A stretch of DNA of 64,000 bases from Pseudobacter sp. (GCA_017849455.1 JAFIGX010000024.1:434001-498000), one strand, 5' to 3'; positions 1 to 8,741 are shown, counted from the first letter of the stretch. Made by a program: numbers and translations. Notes: generated by a model not told the origin, from the letters alone.

Positions 1-976
1 CGCAGGTAATCTTTATAGTTGTGTCATGATATAACCCCCACATCCCGCGATTATCCATAGCCCGTACAAAAAGGTGAGCCGTGTCCCTATTTGTACTTGG
101 TAATTGTAGCAATAGGGTGCTGTCAATTGCGTAGGTGGGAGATAGGGCAACAGGGATGGCTTTGTCAACCCCCGGATCCTCATCAATAAAGAATTCTATC
201 CTCCGAAGTACAAGCGGTTGATAATTGCCTGGGGCTTTAATCACCGGAAAAATATTATATAAACTCCATTTTCCAGTAATATCCATTACCCGAATAAAAG
301 CCTGGTGCAGGCCCTCACTGAGGGAAGATAAGTTAAGTGTAATAGTTGTATCTGTTGGCGATACTCCGGCAAGAGGGATCGAGATGCCATTTCCCACACC
401 TGGATCTGTATCAAAAAAATATTCCAGTTTTTTAACTGTCACAGGTTGATTGCCTTCTCCGTTGATAACTGGATAGCTATGATAAAGACCCCACCTTCCA
501 CCATTGTCCATAACACGGATAAAAACTTGGTGAAGCCCTTTTGAAACCGATGACATATCAAGTGTTATATTGCCGTCTGTTATCGGAGCTGACAGCAGGT
601 TAAGTGAGTAGGCTTTACCCACCCCTGGATCAGCATCAAAAAAGTATTCCAGTTTTTGAATAACGACAGGCTGATTGTCGGCAGTCTTAAAAACAGGAAA
701 CGTATGATAAAGGCCCCATTGGTCATCATTGTCCATTGCGCGAATATATAGCCGGTGAATACCAAAGCCCACCGAAGTCATTCCAATATTCACTATCGCA
801 TCGACCTGCTGACTTGCCGGTAAATTTATTCTTGTACCCTTGCCTGGTCCAGGATCAGTATCAAAGAAATATTCAATTGCCTTTGTGGTTTGTGCGCAGG
901 CAGGTATTGATAAAACAACCGTGATAGCAGAGAATGCCACCATTTTAAGAACATTTATAAGCTGTTGCTCAAGCAT
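1..976 (-). CDS. Secreted tandem-repeat protein, C-terminus beyond the window edge
   Basis: The minus frame is open from an ATG at 976 to base 1 without a stop, so the gene continues off the window. It begins with a signal peptide (hydrophobic stretch, then IPACAQ) and then shows four tandem repeats of about 75 residues. Each opens with EYFFDTDPGxGxG or a variant (EYFFDADPGVG, EFFIDEDPGV) and closes with RAMDNxxxWGLYH. I recall this repeat style from large secreted Bacteroidota proteins, but I do not know a function. It lies 77 bp downstream of the beta-helix gene on the same strand, which suggests co-transcription. The internal ATG at 943 is a less likely start, since it would remove the basic residue of the signal peptide. 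Adhesion or another surface role would be a guess. Confidence 0.75.
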   Translation of the reverse strand, partial: MLEQQLINVLKMVAFSAITVVLSIPACAQTTKAIEYFFDTDPGPGKGTRINLPASQQVDAIVNIGMTSVGFGIHRLYIRAMDNDDQWGLYHTFPVFKTADNQPVVIQKLEYFFDADPGVGKAYSLNLLSAPITDGNITLDMSSVSKGLHQVFIRVMDNGGRWGLYHSYPVINGEGNQPVTVKKLEYFFDTDPGVGNGISIPLAGVSPTDTTITLNLSSLSEGLHQAFIRVMDITGKWSLYNIFPVIKAPGNYQPLVLRRIEFFIDEDPGVDKAIPVALSPTYAIDSTLLLQLPSTNRDTAHLFVRAMDNRGMWGLYHDTTIKITC

Positions 977-1053
977 GATACAGACAATACACTTAAGGTT
1001 CAAGGATCAAAAGTTTATTAGTGACTAGAGATGATTGCCTATATAGTCACCTT

Positions 1054-2157
1054 TTATTTGTTGGCCCTTACCTTAATGTGAATAGGTAAGCCACCTGTTT
1101 GTGTACCAACTGTTGGAACATCCAGGAAAAAAATATTAGGGACAAATTCAGCTATTCCGGACAATTCGTAAGCACTTCCCTGCAGGCCTCCGAAAGCACC
1201 ACAATCAACGCCACCCTGCCCATAACCAGTAGCGGCAGAACCTGCTTTGAGCTGAAATCTTGCATCCGGGCTGGCAATGGAAGGGTTAGACTTTAATACA
1301 AAAACATCTTTTTCAACCGCATTAGTTATATTAGGACCGGTAGAAGTATAAGTCATGTTCCCCACATTGTTGAGTGAAGCAACACATAAAACTGCACCAG
1401 GTGTGCCATTTTGGTCAAACACAATATTATTGATCAATGTATTAGCCGATGGATAATAACCAGGGTTTGAAACATTGTACATCACATTGTTCTTAAAAAG
1501 AACCGAAGTATTATAATTAGTAAAATATTCACTGGGCAATTTATTTTCACCGCTACCATCCGGACTGAAAATATTATTGACAAAGTCAATACCTGTAGCT
1601 GAATTGGAACCAAGAATATTGGCATTGGTGCCATTGGGACGGAAATAACACTGTTTGATAGTGAGCGAAGAAGATCGTGTTGCATAAGCATAAGTACCTG
1701 GGTTGTCTACCAGGCAACGAGAAACCGTGATGTCTGAAGTATAATTAAAAATTATCCTCGCAGTAATCCCACTCTCAAGCCTACCCGTCAAGCTAATACC
1801 TGTCATGTAGCTGCCATTCGAGGATGTGTCAAAATAAACCCTACCAAGGACAGACGATCGCAGGGTGGCTTGGGTATTGGGTGCATTATTTTGCCCCAGA
1901 AAATAGCCAGCTCCGATAATTGTTATTCTTTTCCGGATGAAGACGTCTCCATAGGAAGAGGGGCCTGGTTGAAGCAAGATGATTGTACCATTGGCAACAC
2001 TATCTACGGCCCCCTGCAAAGTTTTGAAATCGGATTTTATGCCGGGAGTATTGTTTACCACTACAAAGTTTTGGGCATGCACCCCCGCATTAATGCAACT
2101 AGCGAAAACTGTCATCGCCAGTATATTCCTGAATCTGGTAAGTACTAATACATTCAT
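1054..2157 (-). CDS. Secreted right-handed parallel beta-helix protein
   Basis: A 367-residue protein with an N-terminal signal peptide ending near GVHAQ. The rest is rich in short beta-strand and Asn-turn patterns (ITIIGAGYFLG, SDITVSRCLVDN, TGIDFVNNIFS), typical of pectin-lyase-like beta-helices. The FKTLQGAVDSVANGTIILLQPG segment near residues 42-65 is the usual cap of such proteins. No catalytic residues of pectate lyases could be assigned, so it may be binding or structural. It is followed by the tandem-repeat protein on the same strand, and the two are probably exported together. A clear type IX sorting tail was not recognised. Confidence 0.75.
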   Translation of the reverse strand: MNVLVLTRFRNILAMTVFASCINAGVHAQNFVVVNNTPGIKSDFKTLQGAVDSVANGTIILLQPGPSSYGDVFIRKRITIIGAGYFLGQNNAPNTQATLRSSVLGRVYFDTSSNGSYMTGISLTGRLESGITARIIFNYTSDITVSRCLVDNPGTYAYATRSSSLTIKQCYFRPNGTNANILGSNSATGIDFVNNIFSPDGSGENKLPSEYFTNYNTSVLFKNNVMYNVSNPGYYPSANTLINNIVFDQNGTPGAVLCVASLNNVGNMTYTSTGPNITNAVEKDVFVLKSNPSIASPDARFQLKAGSAATGYGQGGVDCGAFGGLQGSAYELSGIAEFVPNIFFLDVPTVGTQTGGLPIHIKVRANK

Positions 2158-2397
2158 ATTGTAGTTTGATTATCATTTTGAGCAAATAAATTTTCCTACT
2201 GCAGGTATATTGCAGGGATTCAGAAGAATACGATTTATCAAAAGGCAGTGGGATTTTAAGGTATAAAACTGTATATATTGCCTGAAATACGCAATACTTA
2301 ATTTGTAGTAGAACTCTGAACCTTTCCTTTGGCATAAATAGTGCTTTGCCTGAGTCTGGTAATTGTTTATTTTTAGTATACCACTCAGTGAATCATT
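2158..2397. other. Divergent intergenic region
   Basis: A 240-bp A+T-rich gap between the beta-helix gene (leftward) and the sensor kinase gene (rightward). It must hold both promoters, but no confident TAnnTTTG element was found in it. Confidence 0.4.
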
Positions 2398-4365
2398 ATG
2401 AAACCAGCCCTGCCGGTTTTGCTATTTGTTTTTTGGGGTTGCGCGGCCTTTACAGGCCGTGGACAAACGCAGTTGCTTAATAAGTTGCGGGCAGATGTAA
2501 CTGCATCAAAAGATTCGGCGGCACAACTCCAAGCAATATTGATATTTTGTGATGCATGGGAGTCTTTCAGTCCGGATACATTGCATAAATATGCTTTACT
2601 GGCCAGGCAGCTTGCATACCTTCAAAAAAACAGACGCGCTGATATATTGGTTGATTATTATGTCGCTGCATGGTTGTTTCAGATAAACAAGCTGGATTCT
2701 GCCATGGCAAAGATTGATGTTGTCATTACAAGGTATACATCATTGTTTTCCTATGATGAAATGTATCTGAAGTTGTACAGCTTACGCGGTAATATTCTTA
2801 CCCGTACATCGAGGATAAATGATTTAATGTCGCACAATTTCGATTTCCTGAAACTTACCGAAACACATAATGATACATTGGGTATGGCAAGATCCACCTT
2901 AGGGATAGCCAATGCCAAATCAAGATTGAAGAATTATAGTGATGCCCTCAGTTGGTACTATCGGGCACTGGCATTGATGCACAACCCGCTATACCGGCGA
3001 AAACTTAGTTTTATATATAATAACATAGCTATTGTTTTTTATCATCTCTCACAACAGGATTCTGCAATATATTATGTAAAACTTGGCCTTCGGTATTCAC
3101 GGGAAGATGAGAATCTTACTAACCTTGCCAATGCATTATTTGTATACGGTGGTCTAATGGCAGAGCTTGGTCACCTAAAAGAAGCTGAAGCGGGACTGGA
3201 AGAAGCAGTAAAAGTGCGGAAACAGATAGGCGATATCTATTATATTATTAATGATATGGCGCAACTCGCTTTTTTTTATGCCAATAATAATAGCCCGCAA
3301 AAAGGAATTGCGCTGTGTAAGGAAGGATTGACATTGGCTGAAAAAAATGGCCAGTCGTATAGTAATATCAGTGGCTTGTATGAGGTGTTGGCTAAAAATT
3401 ACCAGGTGGCAGGCGACTATGAAAAGTATAGTGAGGTTCTAAATAAAATGCTGCAATTAAAAGATTCCACATATAAAATAAATTCTGCGCAACAGATAGC
3501 GGAACTGGAAACAAAGTATGAGGTCCAGAAAAAAGAAAACACCATTATTCAACAACATCTTGATCTGGTAAAAAAGAATTATCTTTTTTACGGAGCTGTC
3601 TTGTTATCGACCATTATATTCACTGTTGCTATTATCGTGTTCAGGAATTACAGGAAAAGGCAGCAATTGACAATGGACCGCCTGATGGAGGACGAAAAAC
3701 GTAATGCGGCGGAGGCTATTAAAGAAGCCGGAGAAATAGAAAGAAGACGCTTAGCCGCCGATCTGCATGATAATTTAGGCGCTTATGCTGCTGCCATGAT
3801 CAGTAATATTGATCATATTAGAATCAGTCATCAGGATGAACAAAGCAACATTGCATTGCAGGAGTTACGTCACAATTCGCAATCTATCGTTTCACAACTT
3901 ACCGATACTATATGGGTATTGAAAAAAGATGCATTGGCGCTCACTGCTATCAGCGATAGAATCAAATTTTTTGTTCAGCGTATCCATCCCAGTTACCCAT
4001 CCGTTATGATAGACATCAAGGAAGAAATAGTTATAGAGCATGTATTATTGCCCATGCAGACCTTTCATCTCTTTCGTATTGTACAGGAAGCTGTAAACAA
4101 TGCTTTACGGCATAGCGGATGCAGACAGATAATAGTTGAAATTGTTTCCCTGGATATCTGGACAGTAAGCATTATTGATGACGGTAAAGGTATCACAGAT
4201 ACAGCAGTAGATAAAGGTGACCATGGATTGGCTAATATGCAAAAGCGCGCTGCTGAAGCGGGATGGCAAGTTGTTTGGGAAAAAAATGAACCTTTAGGAA
4301 CCAGGGTAATTATCACACCGGTTTCAATGGTTTGGCCACATATCACAATAAATCAAACTGAGTGA
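2398..4365 (+). CDS. TPR-containing sensor histidine kinase (NarX/HisKA_3 type)
   Basis: A 655-residue membrane sensor. A signal peptide (to about residue 23) is followed by a periplasmic TPR-rich region (about 40-370), a short coiled segment, one transmembrane helix (about 398-418) and a cytoplasmic kinase. The dimerisation motif ERRRLAADLHDNLG places the phospho-accepting His at residue 457. The ATPase domain shows an N-box (QEAVNNALRHS) and G-boxes (DDGKGI, GDHGLANM). This H-box and ATPase arrangement is that of the NarX/DesK family. The cognate regulator starts 61 bp downstream. TPR-fused kinases of this type are common in Bacteroidota; the stimulus cannot be read from the sequence. Confidence 0.9.
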   Translation: MKPALPVLLFVFWGCAAFTGRGQTQLLNKLRADVTASKDSAAQLQAILIFCDAWESFSPDTLHKYALLARQLAYLQKNRRADILVDYYVAAWLFQINKLDSAMAKIDVVITRYTSLFSYDEMYLKLYSLRGNILTRTSRINDLMSHNFDFLKLTETHNDTLGMARSTLGIANAKSRLKNYSDALSWYYRALALMHNPLYRRKLSFIYNNIAIVFYHLSQQDSAIYYVKLGLRYSREDENLTNLANALFVYGGLMAELGHLKEAEAGLEEAVKVRKQIGDIYYIINDMAQLAFFYANNNSPQKGIALCKEGLTLAEKNGQSYSNISGLYEVLAKNYQVAGDYEKYSEVLNKMLQLKDSTYKINSAQQIAELETKYEVQKKENTIIQQHLDLVKKNYLFYGAVLLSTIIFTVAIIVFRNYRKRQQLTMDRLMEDEKRNAAEAIKEAGEIERRRLAADLHDNLGAYAAAMISNIDHIRISHQDEQSNIALQELRHNSQSIVSQLTDTIWVLKKDALALTAISDRIKFFVQRIHPSYPSVMIDIKEEIVIEHVLLPMQTFHLFRIVQEAVNNALRHSGCRQIIVEIVSLDIWTVSIIDDGKGITDTAVDKGDHGLANMQKRAAEAGWQVVWEKNEPLGTRVIITPVSMVWPHITINQTE

Positions 4366-4426
4366 ATATTGAGACCTACTATAAATTGAGTATTGTAAAA
4401 TATCCTGTATAATAGAAACTTGCATT

Positions 4427-5101
4427 ATGGATTATATGGTTGCATTGGTTGAAGACAATAAGATAAATAGGGGCACCTTTATCCAAAAGCTCGGGGATTA
4501 TGCCGGATTACAATTACTGTTTACAGCAGAAGACGGTAATGGTTTCCTGGAACAGCTCCAGGAATTACCTGCCAGCAAACTTCCACAGGTAGTATTCATG
4601 GACCTTGAAATGCCGGGTATGGATGGCGTAACTGCTATTCGTATAGGCAAATATTTGTTTCCACAGGTACACTTTATAGTACTGACTATTTTTGACGATG
4701 ATGAAAAAATATTTGAAGCCATCAGGGCCGGGGCTTCAGGGTATCTGCTGAAACACGAACCGGCATCTGAAATATGGGAAGCAGTAATAGATGTAATGGA
4801 GTTGGGGGGCGCTCCAATGAGCCCTTCTATTGCCAGGAAAGCGTTGAAGCTTTTAAGCAAGCTGCCTGAGTATTCGGGAACTGCGGAAATTGAAACATCA
4901 TTGCCTGTAAGTATTACGGAGCGCGAAAAGCAGGTGCTACAATTTATGGTGAATGGGTGGGATGCCAAACGGATTGCGGCCACCTTGCAAATAAGCGTGC
5001 TCACTGCTAGAAAGCATATTGCAAATATTTATGAGAAACTTCATGTACAATCAAGAGCGCAGGTGATTTCACTGGCGCATAGAAATAAATGGCTTGATTA
5101 G
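4427..5101 (+). CDS. NarL/LuxR-family response regulator
   Basis: A 224-residue two-domain regulator. The receiver domain has the acidic pair E9-D10, the phospho-acceptor D59 in VVFMDLEMPGMDG, and the conserved Lys in YLLKHEP. The C-terminal LuxR-type helix-turn-helix (SITEREKQVLQFM ... ISVLTARKHIANIYEKL, about 157-220) binds DNA. It forms a two-component pair with the kinase immediately upstream on the same strand. Confidence 0.93.
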   Translation: MDYMVALVEDNKINRGTFIQKLGDYAGLQLLFTAEDGNGFLEQLQELPASKLPQVVFMDLEMPGMDGVTAIRIGKYLFPQVHFIVLTIFDDDEKIFEAIRAGASGYLLKHEPASEIWEAVIDVMELGGAPMSPSIARKALKLLSKLPEYSGTAEIETSLPVSITEREKQVLQFMVNGWDAKRIAATLQISVLTARKHIANIYEKLHVQSRAQVISLAHRNKWLD

Positions 5102-5240
5102 CTGCAGGCTATGAAACTTTAGATCTAAGCAAAGATGAAACGAAAAATTTCCATGTGTCATACTATGTGTCATTTGTGTGTCAACAAAAGCGGGAAAAAG
5201 CATGAATACCCGGCACACAAATGACTAAGTATAAATAAGA

Positions 5241-5269
5241 AGTCCTGTTAGTCAATGACCAACAGGACT
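5241..5269 (-). terminator. Hairpin, probable original tRNA-Leu terminator
   Basis: AGTCCTGTT pairs with AACAGGACT, and GTCA with TGAC inside it, with one A-C mismatch. On the minus strand the stem is followed by a T-rich tail (TTCTTATTT). It lies 4 bp beyond the att-like copy of the tRNA-Leu 3' end. This is the position expected for the tRNA's own terminator after an insertion had displaced it. Confidence 0.6.
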
Positions 5270-5273
5270 TCGT

Positions 5274-5289
5274 GTGCCCGGAACAGGAA
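5274..5289 (-). repeat. att-like direct repeat of the tRNA-Leu 3' end (distal copy)
   Basis: GTGCCCGGAACAGGAA is identical to 7859-7874, which is the 3' acceptor and T-arm end of tRNA-Leu(CAA). The copies are in the same orientation, 2,585 bp apart, and the flanking bases differ on both sides. This is the signature of integration into a tRNA 3' end. No integrase gene lies between the copies. Confidence 0.7.
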
Positions 5290-5641
5290 AATTATCTAAC
5301 CAATTCCTGCATGATCTTGTAGCTTTTAGTGAATTACCGGAATAATAATTACTACCTGACGGATTTATTATGTATCAATAATGGGTTAGAGTGTCACCCG
5401 GTTTTTAGAAAAGATAGCTCTAAATACATCACTGGTACTTGACTATGTAGCATCCTACTATGAACAAAGTTCGGATGAAATTTCTCTATATCGATAGCAG
5501 AGTGAAGGTCGATGCCTGCAGGCGTAAATGTCAAAATGGACGCAAACATTAGGCTTAATCAAAATCTTAGCAATCTATGATGATATCCTACTTTATCTCC
5601 AAAAATATAAGGCTATTTTTTTTCTGGCATATCGTTCCATA

Positions 5642-6838
5642 TTAGTTTAGGGTACTCATTTTTTCGAGCTCAAAACGCACTACGGTATAAATTCCATTTA
5701 CGAATTCATTCGCATCGCGAACGCGAAATGTAAACTCGTGCAACTGTGAATAATCAAGAAGTAATGCCGGAATCTGCATTGCGCGTACCAATTCGAGAAG
5801 TGAAACACTGCATTCTTGATAATCATAGTCAAATAATTCCTTGACCACGATCATTCCAATTAATTGGCGGCCTTGCAAAGGAATTTTAGATATCTGCCCG
5901 TCGGTCTTTACAACAAGATGGCTATTTTCTAAAGAATATGTAAGTACACCACGTAATTGGTTTGTTGCTTTCTCAATATGGGCACGAATAGTGGCACGTT
6001 TACGCGTGATAGAACGTGCAAGCATTTCCTCCGTATTTGGGCTGTCTTTTGCCTGAATGAACAGCGCTATATCATCAGTAACGACAAGCATGTCAGTAAG
6101 TTCCCGTTCAGTATCTGTACGTATGGGATTTAAGAAGATTTGGTGCTTTTCAAATACCCTTGTCATCAACAAAACAATATCTTTTTCCTGCATTGGCCCT
6201 GGCTCATTTTTCCGTATAAGTTCCGCAATTGGAACGATATTCTCAAGACCATTAACTCCGTGAAATTGTCCACTATTATCCATTAGAATGATATCATCAG
6301 AATAAAGCCGTTCTCCCAGTATCACAGAATACGCCATCTTGTCGTCTTCAATATTACGTATGGCGAAGTAATGTTGTAGTCGCTCAAATGTAGATTTTAC
6401 TTCAGACGGTCCAAGTTCCGGATAAGTGGCTGTATCCAACATTGTCGAAAAACGTTTATAGTCTCTATTTAAAGCCTTGGCACCAAAAAACTCCCGATTA
6501 TGCTCGTCGAAAAAGTAGACATCGAATTCGTTTTGAGAAAATAATTTGGTAAAATCCTCGACCATCGGATCGCGTGCGAACATTCCAGTGAGAACAACAA
6601 GAGGCTGATCATGGTCATCAAAAAATGCGGTGACAAACCCTAAATGGGACACAGAGCCAGTCCGATCCGGCAAAAAGTATATTTTAAACTCGCCATTTTT
6701 ACGCGCGGTCAAGATATGTTCCTTAAGAGCCTTGATAACCAGCAAAAAGCGATTTTCTTTAACATTAAAAAGTGGCATCAAGCCAAAGCGGAAATTTTTT
6801 AGATATTTATGGACTTCTGGATATAGAATTGTCAGCAT
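5642..6838 (-). CDS. Uncharacterised 398-residue island protein, possible PD-(D/E)xK-like nuclease
   Basis: No family was recognised with confidence. Around residues 243-268 it carries ELTDMLVVTDDIALFIQAKD. The spacing of D and (E/Q)xK resembles the core of PD-(D/E)xK nucleases, with Gln replacing the usual acidic residue as in Mrr-like QAK forms. There is no signal peptide or membrane helix, so it should be cytoplasmic. It lies alone inside the tRNA-Leu-bounded island, next to a nucleotidyltransferase pair, a setting often occupied by defence or toxin genes. The nuclease idea is an inference from one motif. Confidence 0.55.
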   Translation of the reverse strand: MLTILYPEVHKYLKNFRFGLMPLFNVKENRFLLVIKALKEHILTARKNGEFKIYFLPDRTGSVSHLGFVTAFFDDHDQPLVVLTGMFARDPMVEDFTKLFSQNEFDVYFFDEHNREFFGAKALNRDYKRFSTMLDTATYPELGPSEVKSTFERLQHYFAIRNIEDDKMAYSVILGERLYSDDIILMDNSGQFHGVNGLENIVPIAELIRKNEPGPMQEKDIVLLMTRVFEKHQIFLNPIRTDTERELTDMLVVTDDIALFIQAKDSPNTEEMLARSITRKRATIRAHIEKATNQLRGVLTYSLENSHLVVKTDGQISKIPLQGRQLIGMIVVKELFDYDYQECSVSLLELVRAMQIPALLLDYSQLHEFTFRVRDANEFVNGIYTVVRFELEKMSTLN

Positions 6839-7086
6839 AAATCAATTTACTCCTTTCTGTAGATAATACCCCCTGATCACATTTGTTAATTTACTCACGC
6901 ATCTAATGACCTGATTCTCAAACATCATTATGGCTCAAAGGAAAATGTAGAGTAGAAATCCCATATTCTTGACAGGAAATAATTGTGGTACGTTGGGAAT
7001 AGATGTTATAAATCAAGATTAATGTAAAAACGAATCACTTTGGATATATGAATAAGCTGCAAAGGTTGCGTGTCAAATGTGTGTCA

Positions 7087-7548
7087 TCAATCTTCTGATG
7101 TTAGCTTTTCAATATCATCTAAATCTTTATGGCGTCCCGCTGCTTTCTTTGCTTGGATCAGATTATCTAAATGCAAAAAGCGAATCATTAATTCGTTTTC
7201 GTTGAAAATCTGGGCATGAGAAAAAGCATCGTCGAATTGTACTCCTTTGAGTTCGGTAATAATATCAATACTTACTGGAGGTCTGCCATAAGAGAATACA
7301 TCAGTTGTCTCTGCATTCAGAAAATTCTGCTCGGTCATATCAAAAAGCGGGAGATGAAATTCCGCAAACGCGCGAGCAAGTTTGACATAATTGTCTTTGG
7401 TTCTTTTCACCCAGATATCCATATCACCGGTAACTCTTCTATAGCCGTGCAGAATTACCGCATAACCACCTACCAGAATATACTCCACATTATGGTTGTT
7501 CATTGCCTGGATAAAATCCCTGAAGTCATCATTAAAAATATTCCCCAT
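7087..7548 (-). CDS. Nucleotidyltransferase (AbiEii/MNT-like, DUF6036-like)
   Basis: A 153-residue protein with the minimal nucleotidyltransferase core: LVGGYAVILHG (GG at 27-28), TGDMDIWV with metal-binding D42 and D44, and a third Asp in VSIDIIT (D95). Proteins of this shape transfer a nucleotide to RNA or protein, and several act as toxins in AbiE- or MNT-type toxin-antitoxin systems. The start ATG overlaps the upstream stop (TAATG at 7548), so the two genes are probably translationally coupled. The substrate is unknown. Confidence 0.8.
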   Translation of the reverse strand: MGNIFNDDFRDFIQAMNNHNVEYILVGGYAVILHGYRRVTGDMDIWVKRTKDNYVKLARAFAEFHLPLFDMTEQNFLNAETTDVFSYGRPPVSIDIITELKGVQFDDAFSHAQIFNENELMIRFLHLDNLIQAKKAAGRHKDLDDIEKLTSED

Positions 7549-7757
7549 TAATTCTTTTGTTTCCGGCTTGAAAAATGGGTTCTATCCAATTTAGGCTGAT
7601 CGGTCATTGAAAAGCCATAAGCCTGGGCGATGAGGAAATAAGCCTGACGTAATCGTTCAGCGTATGGTACATTTTTATCGAACACATTGGCCTTATCTGC
7701 TTCATTAAAAGTCTTCATTCTAAATGCAGTTCTGTCAAATCTATAATCGGACATCAT
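7548..7757 (-). CDS. Small DRTxF-motif partner of the nucleotidyltransferase
   Basis: A small charged protein of about 69 residues starting at MSDYRFDRTAF; an in-frame ATG at 7781 would add 8 residues. The DRTxF motif occurs near both ends (FDRTAFRM and LDRTHFSS) around a central AERLRQAYFLIAQAYGF segment. The gene overlaps the downstream nucleotidyltransferase by one base. I recall proteins of this kind next to nucleotidyltransferases in Bacteroidota. Acting as antitoxin or cofactor is inferred from that gene order only. Confidence 0.65.
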   Translation of the reverse strand: MMSDYRFDRTAFRMKTFNEADKANVFDKNVPYAERLRQAYFLIAQAYGFSMTDQPKLDRTHFSSRKQKN

Positions 7758-7820
7758 TACAATTTGATAGTAAATGTACAAATTAGAAGAGACACCTCAC
7801 GAGAGGAAGCCAGAAATGAA

Positions 7821-7855
7821 AAAAGCTTTGTAAATTAATAATCTACAAAGCTTTT
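7821..7855 (-). terminator. Hairpin terminator abutting tRNA-Leu, probably brought by the island
   Basis: AAAAGCTTTGTA (7821-7832) pairs perfectly with TACAAAGCTTTT (7844-7855). On the minus strand a TTTTTT run follows. It lies 5 bp downstream of the tRNA-Leu 3' end and differs in sequence from the hairpin beside the distal repeat copy. Confidence 0.75.
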
Positions 7856-7859
7856 ACCG

Positions 7860-7943
7860 TGCCCGGAACAGGAATCGAACCTGCACTCCCTTGCGAGAAC
7901 CAGATTTTGAGTCTGACGCGTCTACCAGTTCCGCCATCCGGGC
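7860..7943 (-). tRNA. tRNA-Leu (anticodon CAA)
   Basis: A class II tRNA of 84 nt. The acceptor stem GCCCGGA pairs with TCCGGGC and the discriminator is A. The D arm is AACTGGTAGACG, and the anticodon stem TCAGA/TCTGG holds loop CTCAAAA with anticodon CAA. There is a long variable arm and a T arm with GGTTCGATTCC. No CCA is encoded. Its 3' end is duplicated at 5274-5289. Confidence 0.95.
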
Positions 7944-7956
7944 TGTTATGGGGACG

Positions 7957-7964
7957 CAATATTA
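7957..7964 (-). promoter_or_regulatory. Probable promoter of tRNA-Leu
   Basis: On the minus strand TAATATTG lies 13 bp before the tRNA, with a TTG about 20 bp further upstream. This fits the Bacteroidota TTTG-N19-TAnnTTTG layout with one mismatch. Confidence 0.5.
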
Positions 7965-8063
7965 CAGAATTGGCGTATTCTGTCCAAAAATGGTTGACGG
8001 CCATTTCCGGAGTACGCTGTAACCCGGTCGGGACTTACCATTGAACGAATGAGCACTATTGAT

Positions 8064-8741
8064 CTATTTTCCGAATATCTTGTAAACAGCGCCTGCAAGC
8101 ATCGCTCCAACGATCGGTGCTACAATGAACAGCCAGAGCTGTGATACCGCCCAACCTCCAACGAACACTGCCTGGCTGATACTCCTGGCCGGGTTCACGG
8201 ATGTATTGGTGACCGGAATACTGATCAGGTGTATAAGTGTAAGAGCCAAACCTATTGCCAGTCCGGCAAAACCCTTGGGCGCTCTCTCATCCGTTGCACC
8301 CAGGATGACGATGAGGAACATGAATGTCATCACGGCTTCCGTAACGAAAGCTGCCAAAAGATTATATCCTCCCGGTGAATGCTCACCGTAACCATTCGCT
8401 GCAAAATTGCCGATCTCACTACCATTACCTGTTACGATCACGTACAGGACGCCGGCAGCTACCAATCCTCCCAACACCTGGGCAACGATATAAGGCACCA
8501 ACTCTTTTGCACTGAACCTGCCACCCATCCATAAGCCGATCGATACCGCCGGGTTGAGATGCGCTCCGGAAACATGCCCCAATGAATAAGCGATCGTCAA
8601 CACTGTTAAGCCGAATGCCAGGGCAACTCCCAGTAAACCGATACCAACAGCAGGGAATCCCGCCGATAACAGGGCGCTTCCGCAACCTCCCAGTACCAGC
8701 CAGAAAGTGCCGAGGAATTCCGCAATCAATTTTTTCGTCAT
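8064..8741 (-). CDS. aqpZ: Aquaporin Z-type water channel
   Basis: A 225-residue major intrinsic protein of the inner membrane with six helices. It has both NPA half-helices, HLNPAVS near residue 62 and SVNPARS near 181, plus the MIP N-terminal motif AEFLGTFWLVLGGCG. The residues fit a water-selective channel of the AqpZ group rather than a glycerol facilitator. It is monocistronic, next to tRNA-Leu. Confidence 0.93.
   Translation of the reverse strand: MTKKLIAEFLGTFWLVLGGCGSALLSAGFPAVGIGLLGVALAFGLTVLTIAYSLGHVSGAHLNPAVSIGLWMGGRFSAKELVPYIVAQVLGGLVAAGVLYVIVTGNGSEIGNFAANGYGEHSPGGYNLLAAFVTEAVMTFMFLIVILGATDERAPKGFAGLAIGLALTLIHLISIPVTNTSVNPARSISQAVFVGGWAVSQLWLFIVAPIVGAMLAGAVYKIFGK

Larger units (their letters stand above)
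5102..5641. other. Intergenic region holding the left att-like repeat
   Basis: A 540-bp gene-free A+T-rich stretch. It contains a short TGTGTCA-rich direct-repeat cluster (about 5153-5184), a strong hairpin at 5241-5269 and a 16-bp copy of the tRNA-Leu 3' end at 5274-5289. Nothing coding was recognised between 5290 and 5641. Confidence 0.6.

Noticed and set aside
5203..5222. CCCGGCACAC near the left repeat as a further att copy
   Set aside because: It matches the tRNA-Leu end only over a few bases with mismatches.
5100..7860. Search for an integrase relic in the tRNA-Leu island
   Set aside because: No frame with tyrosine or serine recombinase motifs was seen on either strand.
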